A DNA stretch of 11,182 nucleotides from an uncultured Actinomyces sp. (GTDB lineage: Bacteria > Actinomycetota > Actinomycetes > Actinomycetales > Actinomycetaceae): the NCBI GenBank assembly GCA_900554605.1, contig USHU01000019.1, positions 1-11,182 on the forward strand, given 5' to 3'. Below, piece after piece: positions 6,727-11,182 of the stretch. How positions within the stretch are numbered: the stretch's first letter is position 1; every line of letters starts with the position of its first letter. Position numbers and translations under genes: made by a program. The notes under the pieces were generated by a model. The model was not told where the DNA came from, did not search any database, and worked only from the letters and a program-made list of their open reading frames with translations.

Positions 6727-6762
6727 AATAATTCCTGACAGATGTTGTCATCAATTAGGAGG
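6727..6762 (+). promoter_or_regulatory. Aldolase gene -10 candidate, leader and ribosome binding site
   Basis: AATAAT at 6727-6732 matches the -10 consensus in five of six positions. The short leader contains the inverted repeat TGACA-N5-TGTCA (6736-6750) and a strong AGGAGG at 6757-6762, five bases before the GTG start at 6768. No good -35 is present, which would fit activator dependence but does not prove it. Confidence 0.5.
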
Positions 6763-6767
6763 CTCCT

Positions 6768-7793
6768 GTGCCCATCGCAACCCCTGAGGTTTACAACGAA
6801 ATGCTCAACCGTGCGCGTGACGGAAAGTTCGCGTACCCGGCAATTAACGTGACCTCTTCTCAGACTCTGAGCGCTGCACTTCGCGGTTTCGCTGATGCCG
6901 AATCCGATGGCATCATCCAGGTTTCCGTGGGTGGCGCTGAATACTGGTCAGGTTCCACCGTCAAGGACCGTATCGCCGGCTCGCTGGCAATGGCTGCCTA
7001 CGCGCGTGAGGTCGCAAAGAACTACGACGTCACCATCGCTCTGCACACCGACCACTGCGCAAAGCAGAACCTGGATTCCTGGACCGAGCAGCTCATGCAC
7101 ATGGAGGCCGAGGAAGTTAAGGCAGGTCGTCTGCCCTGGTTCCAGTCCCACATGTGGGATGGTTCCGCTATCGCCCTCGATGAGAACCTGGAAATCGCCA
7201 AGCGCCTGCTCCAGCTCGCAGTTGACTCCCACACCGTCCTCGAGATCGAGGTTGGCGCCGTGGGTGGCGAAGAAGACGGTGTCGTTGGCGAAATCAACGA
7301 GAAGCTCTACACCTCGACCGCAGATGCCATCAAGACCGTTGAGGCCCTGGGCCTTGGCGAAAAGGGCCGTTACATCACCGCTCTGACCTTCGGCAACGTG
7401 CACGGTGCGTACAAGCCCGGCCACGTCAAGCTGCGTCCCGAGCTCCTGGGCACCATCCAGGAAGAGGTCGCCGCTCACTACGGTCTGGATCACCGTCCCT
7501 TCGACCTGGTCATGCACGGTGGCTCCGGCTCGACCGACGAAGAAATCGCACTGGCAGTTGCCAACGGCGTCATCAAGATGAACGTTGACACCGACACCCA
7601 GTACGCCTTCACTCGCCCGGTCGTCGACTGGATGATGACCAACTACGAAGGTGTCCTCAAGATTGACGGTGAGGTCGGCAACAAGAAGAAGTACGACCCC
7701 CGCGCATGGGGCAAGGAAGCGGAAGCCGGCATGGCTGCACGCGTCGTCGAAGCTGCTGAGCGCCTCGGCTCGGTTGGTACCAAGATGCGCTGA
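6768..7793 (+). CDS. fbaA: Class II fructose-bisphosphate aldolase
   Basis: Zinc-dependent glycolytic and gluconeogenic enzyme that splits fructose 1,6-bisphosphate into dihydroxyacetone phosphate and glyceraldehyde 3-phosphate; cytoplasmic, 341 residues, the usual length for class IIA. Catalytic Asp95 and zinc ligand His96 lie in LHTDHC (92-97). EIEVGAVGGEEDG (159-171) carries the conserved Glu161 and the flexible loop. GNVHG (209-213) and MHGGSGS (249-255) supply zinc ligands His212 and His250 and the phosphate-binding loop. The start is GTG at 6768, fixed by AGGAGG five bases away and the family N-terminus. Codon use is strongly biased to C-ending codons compared with neighbours, typical of a highly expressed gene. 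A strong terminator follows, so it is probably transcribed alone. Confidence 0.98.
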   Translation: MPIATPEVYNEMLNRARDGKFAYPAINVTSSQTLSAALRGFADAESDGIIQVSVGGAEYWSGSTVKDRIAGSLAMAAYAREVAKNYDVTIALHTDHCAKQNLDSWTEQLMHMEAEEVKAGRLPWFQSHMWDGSAIALDENLEIAKRLLQLAVDSHTVLEIEVGAVGGEEDGVVGEINEKLYTSTADAIKTVEALGLGEKGRYITALTFGNVHGAYKPGHVKLRPELLGTIQEEVAAHYGLDHRPFDLVMHGGSGSTDEEIALAVANGVIKMNVDTDTQYAFTRPVVDWMMTNYEGVLKIDGEVGNKKKYDPRAWGKEAEAGMAARVVEAAERLGSVGTKMR

Positions 7794-7815
7794 TCGCTTC
7801 TGAGTAAGCATTTAT

Positions 7816-7853
7816 GGTGGGGGTACCTCAAGGGTGCCCCCACCTCGCTTTTT
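7816..7853 (+). terminator. Rho-independent terminator of the aldolase gene
   Basis: GGTGGGGG (7816-7823) pairs with CCCCCACC (7837-7844), extended inward by TACCT with GGGTG, giving a 13-pair stem with two wobbles and a three-base loop. TTTTT follows at 7849-7853. The hairpin starts 22 bases after the stop codon. Confidence 0.93.
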
Positions 7854-7902
7854 GTCTTGAATGCGACGACTCAAATTTCGTGAAAAAGTGTGTCCATCCC
7901 AA

Positions 7903-7946
7903 TTCGAAGAGCTACAGTCAACTTCGAAGAATAGAGACGCTAGACT
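7903..7946 (+). promoter_or_regulatory. Promoter with 20-bp-spaced direct repeat ahead of the 393-residue gene
   Basis: TTCGAAGA occurs exactly at 7903-7910 and 7923-7930, a 20-base period that puts both copies on nearly the same DNA face. A candidate promoter, TCAACT (7918-7923), 17 bases, TAGACT (7941-7946), overlaps the second copy at its -35. A partial third copy, TCGAAGG, follows at 7956. This is suggestive of an operator; no regulator is identified. Confidence 0.5.
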
Positions 7947-7994
7947 TGGACTAAGTCGAAGGACCACCGAGGGTCTGACGGAAGGAAGACAAAG

Positions 7995-9176
7995 ATGACT
8001 GATGCACCATGGACCCGTGTTGAGGGCATGATGATCGCTTCCCAGCTTGATCCCGCCGAGGTTGCCCAGGCACTTCGCGAGAAGGATGTTCTGGTCCAGC
8101 TTGAATGGTTTGAAGCCACCCCCCAACTCCTAGGACTCAACGTCGCCGTGGCAGACGGGCGCGTTGCGACTGTTACTGAGGGATCAAGCGAGGTCGTGCC
8201 GGGTCTGACGGTCACTGAGCTCGCCCAGGATCTTGCCCAGCGCTTCAACGCTGAAGTTCGTTTGGGATCTGAACACGCTGATGCGCTTACTCAGGATGAG
8301 AGCCCGCTCGCCGATTTCCTCCCTGACGAGGTCGAGGACACTGAAACTCCGGTCCGCATTGTCGAGATCGGCCGCACCCCCGCTTCGTCAGTGCCTTTGC
8401 TTGCAGCCCTTGAAGGTGTTGATGTTGCCGATATTGAGCTCGAGGATGGCTATCGTGCTCTCCTCGCAGAGATTCCAGAAGAGAAGTCCGGATGGAACTT
8501 CGGCGACCTCCCCTTGGTCTCCCTGACCATGACCGACGGTGATTTGCATCTCTACCTCGTCACCGACGATCACCTCGAGCACGTGCTCACCTACAACTGG
8601 GGAATGACGGTTCGCATCGTTGTTGGTTCTTCCTCTGTCGAGGCCGTTGATCCTGCCGTTGTTGACTTGGTAGGGGATCGCCCCGCATTGCGCGAGATCG
8701 CAGCCCACGTTCCCGGAGCCGATGTTGACGCACTCTTGGCAGCCCAAGAACTTCGCGGTGCGGAGGCAATCACCGGGGTCGTCCAGGCTCTCGCTCTCCC
8801 TCGCGGTATCGCCGAGTTCCTCTCGGGGACCATCGAAGCAAGCGATGTTGAGGGCGCGGTTCTACATGCCGCTCGCGGAATTTCGAATGCGATCGGACGA
8901 AGTGTTGACATCATGATGACCAGCACTGAGGATGCACAGACAGCGATTCAAAAGGCCTATATGGCGGTTGTTTCTGAGCGTCCGTGGATTATCTCAACGC
9001 TCGCCAGCTTGGAGGCAGCTGTTGGTGCGTCCATGCTTGTCTCGACACTGAAAACCCCCAAGCCTCGCTCTGGTTGGAGGATTTTTGCGGGAGTCTTTGG
9101 CGGGGCCATGCTTGTGGATGCATTCGCTGAGATCGCTCTCGCGCGCGTGATGCGATCGAAGTTCCACCGTCGTTGA
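7995..9176 (+). CDS. Unrecognised 393-residue acidic protein with hydrophobic C-terminus
   Basis: I do not recognise this family. The ATG at 7995 has GGAAGGAAG upstream, the frame is open throughout, and codon use resembles the neighbours, so it is a real gene. Residues 1-95 form an acidic alpha/beta-like region opening with ASQLDPAEVAQALREKDV. Residues 96-119 are an acidic linker. A second alpha/beta region covers about 119-215 and includes GWNFGDLPLVSLTMTDGDLH (166-185). The remainder is helical. Residues 328-351 (ERPWIISTLASLEAAVGASM and following) and 361-385 are amphipathic to hydrophobic and could be membrane or hairpin segments, with the basic end SKFHRR. There is no signal peptide, so the bulk is probably cytoplasmic, perhaps peripheral to or anchored in the membrane at its C-terminus. 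It sits alone between two terminators. The two alpha/beta regions faintly resemble a duplication, which is only an impression. Confidence 0.88.
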   Translation: MTDAPWTRVEGMMIASQLDPAEVAQALREKDVLVQLEWFEATPQLLGLNVAVADGRVATVTEGSSEVVPGLTVTELAQDLAQRFNAEVRLGSEHADALTQDESPLADFLPDEVEDTETPVRIVEIGRTPASSVPLLAALEGVDVADIELEDGYRALLAEIPEEKSGWNFGDLPLVSLTMTDGDLHLYLVTDDHLEHVLTYNWGMTVRIVVGSSSVEAVDPAVVDLVGDRPALREIAAHVPGADVDALLAAQELRGAEAITGVVQALALPRGIAEFLSGTIEASDVEGAVLHAARGISNAIGRSVDIMMTSTEDAQTAIQKAYMAVVSERPWIISTLASLEAAVGASMLVSTLKTPKPRSGWRIFAGVFGGAMLVDAFAEIALARVMRSKFHRR

Positions 9177-9192
9177 GCCTGCGAACCTGACA

Positions 9193-9238
9193 AAACAACG
9201 CCGTCCATGCCTCTGATGAGGTGTGGACGGCAGTTTTT
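9193..9238. terminator. Bidirectional terminator between convergent genes
   Basis: GCCGTCCATGCCTC (9200-9213) pairs with GAGGTGTGGACGGC (9218-9231) around a TGAT loop: 14 pairs with two G-T wobbles. TTTTT follows at 9234-9238 for the plus strand. On the minus strand the stem is followed by GTTGTTTTG, so it can serve both converging genes. Confidence 0.9.
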
Positions 9239-9271
9239 ATCCCCTGGATCGGATGAGGAAAAGTTTCTGGG

Positions 9272-10897
9272 TTACTTTCCCTTGTGGAAAGTTGCCAGGG
9301 CTCCGGCCGCAGCAGTGACAAGAAGCGCGGCAACCGCGACAGCACTGTTAGCCTCAACATCGCTCATGAGGCCGCCGCGGTGTCCATCGGCGTTGAATGC
9401 GTAGCTGGACGGGGGATTTACTGCGCCTGCGTCAGCGGAAGTAGACGCGGCAGAAGCCGAAGGGGCAACAGTTGCGGGACTGATCGGTGCGATCGGAGCA
9501 TTCGTACTGCGCTGAGCTGCACGGTTGCTGTTCTGCTGGGGAGCTTGCGAGCGGTTCGCAGCCGTCCCGTTGTTTCGCGAAGAATTCTGAGCGCTAGGAC
9601 GGTTCGGTGACTGCGGTGAATACACTCGAACGACGCGGGCGGGAGCCGGAGTGCGGTGGTCCGCATTCGGGCGAGGCCTGGGCTGGACGATCACACGCCC
9701 CGGATTCTGATGAGTCGGGGAAACTGTTGCTGGAACGCGCGTATTCGGGGAGGCGGTGGGGGTTGCCTTCTTCGTTGGCGTAGCAGTTGCAGTCGGTGTA
9801 GGCGCTGACGTGCTTACAGACGCGGAGGGAGACGGAGTCGGCGTCGTTGAAGGGACGGGCGCGGGGCAGCTCAGCTGGCCACTGAGTTCTAGCTCGGTCC
9901 AACGCGATTCGTCACTTCTCAGGCGCTTCCAGTGGAACTTAGTCGTTGTTTCGCTAGGCGAACTTGGTGAGCAGCTGGGCGCGCTCTGGCGAATGCGCGC
10001 GACGATCGAAATCTTAGAATCGCGAGGCATATTGACCACCGAGTGGAAGAGAGGAACTTCCTTATCGGAGGTGAAAGCAGCGGAACGCTCATCCGTGAAG
10101 TTCGGGCAGCTTGCTCCGCCATCCGTCGCGCATTCAAGGGTCCACGTCAAGGTCTGGGTGCCCGGTGCTTTACTGGAGAAAACGCCTTCGATTTCGAGCT
10201 CGCGCACGTCGTTGCCGACATTGCTGAGTTCAAATGTCATTGTCCGAATCTCACCCGAAGCGACGAGAATTTCGGGAGTCGAAAGGCTGGAGTCAATCGT
10301 TGGGATCGAATTCAGCTCTTCGATTTCTTTGATGGAGGTCGCATTAGCTGAAGGAATTGCATGGGACTCGGCCCAAGTCTGGCCTTCGTGTCCGGTGAAA
10401 TCCCCAATAGAAGGATTGCCCTGCGGGGTCGGCTCTGGGTCGAGCTCGTCCAAAGTCACCGCGGGAGTCTGGTTCGGAAGCTTTTCTTCGGGGGCAAACT
10501 CGGCGCCCTCGACAACGATCTCCGCCTTTTCGTAGGGAGTGCGTGCGAATCTCTTCCCGAGTTCAGAGTCTCCGTCCAAGACAATGGTGTCGGAAGAAGC
10601 TCCGATAGAAACAGTGCGCGAAGTCTTAACCGGCTCTGTTGGATCAGCTGAAGGGGCGGCAGCGTAGACCTCATCGGTCTTGTCTGCGTTCATATGCCCA
10701 TTTCCAGGAGCTACTGAGACGGTTGTTGAGGGGAAGAGATCAACATCTGCAAGGGCCGGCGCCCACGGCAGGGACATGATCGTGAAAGATGAACCGATTG
10801 CTGCCGATGTGAGGAGAATGAGGGTGCGCGAAGTCCGGGGAGCCTGTCGATACGACGGCGCCCTGCGGGAGGATCGCGTTCCTAAGTGAAATCTCAC
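9272..10897 (-). CDS. Secreted, membrane-anchored surface protein with Thr/Pro/Ser-rich stalk, no LPXTG
   Basis: Predicted 541-residue surface protein of no family I can name. It has a basic N-terminus, then a hydrophobic signal segment (about 25-42), and a probable signal-peptidase site at APALA|D (after 50). Residues 51-205 are acidic and partly disordered. About 205-345 is a Cys-containing domain (Cys256, 264, 309, 344) with beta-like strands such as EIRTMTFELSNVGNDVREL. Residues 345-495 are a low-complexity stalk: a Pro/Thr/Ser part to about 397, then an Arg/Asn/Gln/Pro part. The C-terminal hydrophobic helix at 518-536 ends FHKGK. This is the architecture of a wall-spanning surface protein, but no LPXTG-like motif precedes the helix, so retention is probably by membrane anchoring. 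The GTG start at 10897 is preceded by GAAAGGG. It could alternatively be a sortase substrate with an atypical motif. Confidence 0.87.
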   Translation of the reverse strand: MRFHLGTRSSRRAPSYRQAPRTSRTLILLTSAAIGSSFTIMSLPWAPALADVDLFPSTTVSVAPGNGHMNADKTDEVYAAAPSADPTEPVKTSRTVSIGASSDTIVLDGDSELGKRFARTPYEKAEIVVEGAEFAPEEKLPNQTPAVTLDELDPEPTPQGNPSIGDFTGHEGQTWAESHAIPSANATSIKEIEELNSIPTIDSSLSTPEILVASGEIRTMTFELSNVGNDVRELEIEGVFSSKAPGTQTLTWTLECATDGGASCPNFTDERSAAFTSDKEVPLFHSVVNMPRDSKISIVARIRQSAPSCSPSSPSETTTKFHWKRLRSDESRWTELELSGQLSCPAPVPSTTPTPSPSASVSTSAPTPTATATPTKKATPTASPNTRVPATVSPTHQNPGRVIVQPRPRPNADHRTPAPARVVRVYSPQSPNRPSAQNSSRNNGTAANRSQAPQQNSNRAAQRSTNAPIAPISPATVAPSASAASTSADAGAVNPPSSYAFNADGHRGGLMSDVEANSAVAVAALLVTAAAGALATFHKGK

Positions 10898-11118
10898 ATA
10901 GGCCCTTTCGTTCTAAGTGGAATGCACGATGGGAGTGTGCACCACTAACACGCACTTTATGTTAACGGCAGTACTAGTTTATAGGGTTTGTCAAGGTTTT
11001 GGGATACACAAGTGTATCAGAGCTGTAGCGTTCCCTGAAATTCAGCTAAAAATGTCATGGATCGCAACCGCTGTCTGAGATTCGCAGACCCTGAAGAGGT
11101 ACTGAAAAATTAGTCTTA
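10898..11118. promoter_or_regulatory. Intergenic region upstream of the surface-protein gene
   Basis: These 221 AT-rich bases show no gene. On the minus strand they contain a perfect TTGACA (10994-10989) and a TATAAA a few bases further on, but the two are too close to be one promoter, so the start site is unclear. TGCAC-N9-GTGCA (10923-10941) is a small inverted repeat close to the gene. The strongest element is the palindrome at 11003-11018, listed separately. Confidence 0.45.
11003..11018. promoter_or_regulatory. Operator-like palindrome GATACAC-AA-GTGTATC
   Basis: Two perfect 7-bp arms with a two-base AA spacer, a compact 16-base near-palindrome of the kind bound by dimeric repressors such as TetR-, GntR- or MarR-type proteins. 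It lies just upstream of the minus-strand TTGACA near 10990. No matching regulator gene is in the window. Confidence 0.55.
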
Positions 11119-11182
11119 TTAGAAATAGTAAGGATAGGGCGACCAATCTGGCGCGCGGTGCTCAATGAAGGCATCTCGGCCT
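11119..11182 (-). CDS. Possible C-terminal end of a minus-strand gene entering from the right edge
   Basis: Reading the minus strand from the right edge gives 20 residues ending APDWSPYPYYF, then TAA followed directly by a second in-frame TAA. The aromatic, Pro-rich end and the tandem stops look like a real protein terminus, and the direction matches the surface-protein gene. With so few codons it may be chance. The alternative is a plus-strand gene starting at ATG 11165, which has no visible ribosome binding site. Confidence 0.35.
   Translation of the reverse strand, partial: GRDAFIEHRAPDWSPYPYYF

Noticed and set aside
6948..7811. 287-residue open frame on the minus strand across the aldolase gene
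   Set aside because: It arises from the strong codon bias of the aldolase gene; the aldolase has all family motifs, and the antisense product resembles nothing.
9345..9755. Possible tandem-repeat DNA in the low-complexity stalk of the surface protein
   Set aside because: The amino acid composition is biased but I see no regular repeated unit at the DNA level.
9756..10535. 259-residue open frame on the plus strand opposite the surface-protein gene
   Set aside because: Its Val/Gly-rich and Ser-rich protein is the antisense reading of the Thr/Pro/Ser-rich stalk and N-terminal region; it has no ribosome binding site, and the minus-strand gene has signal peptide, anchor and start signals.
11132..11139. 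GGATAGGG shared with the L,D-transpeptidase promoter (5169-5176), as a promoter for a plus-strand gene at the right edge
   Set aside because: An eight-base match is weak, no ribosome binding site or readable gene follows before the edge, and the minus-strand reading of the same bases looks more protein-like.

Overview
The window looks like a chromosomal segment of a mid-to-high-GC actinobacterium, most likely of the Actinomyces/Schaalia type. The grounds are an excisionase-like HTH gene next to a tiny bS22 (AURKAIP1/COX24-type) ribosomal protein gene, a menaquinone cluster, a membrane-anchored L,D-transpeptidase with a YkuD domain, and a Thr/Pro/Ser-rich surface protein. This placement rests on gene content and protein style, not on a database search. 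I see no mobile element, CRISPR array, tRNA or rRNA.

Layout. Positions 1-1013 (minus) carry the 5' part of a TrkH/KtrB-type potassium channel gene that runs off the left edge. A divergent promoter region (1014-1204) separates it from an HTH regulator gene (1205-1423) and the bS22 gene (1506-1592), which ends at a hairpin. A histidine-phosphatase gene (1706-2371, plus) converges on, and overlaps by 11 bases, the end of a minus-strand operon. That operon reads menE (GTG start at 5027), menA, then a small PLDc_N-type membrane protein gene. menE and menA overlap as ATGA, so they are probably translationally coupled. MenE makes o-succinylbenzoyl-CoA and MenA prenylates dihydroxynaphthoate, so this part supplies menaquinone for respiration.

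Divergently from menE runs an L,D-transpeptidase gene (5180-6625), then a strongly expressed-looking class II fructose-bisphosphate aldolase gene (6768-7793) with a textbook terminator. Next comes a 393-residue protein I do not recognise (7995-9176), preceded by two exact 8-bp repeats set 20 bp apart. A hairpin with T-rich flanks on both strands (9200-9231) separates it from a convergent gene (9272-10897, minus) for a secreted, membrane-anchored surface protein with a low-complexity stalk and no LPXTG motif. The last 285 bases hold an intergenic region with a 16-base near-palindrome (7-bp arms) and possibly the final codons of another minus-strand gene at the right edge.

Most of the window is ordinary core-genome content. 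The best leads are the unrecognised 393-residue protein with its repeat-bearing promoter, the apparently shortened bS22 with a 12-bp palindrome upstream, the inverted repeat in front of the aldolase gene, the non-LPXTG surface protein, and the operator-like sequence near 11010.
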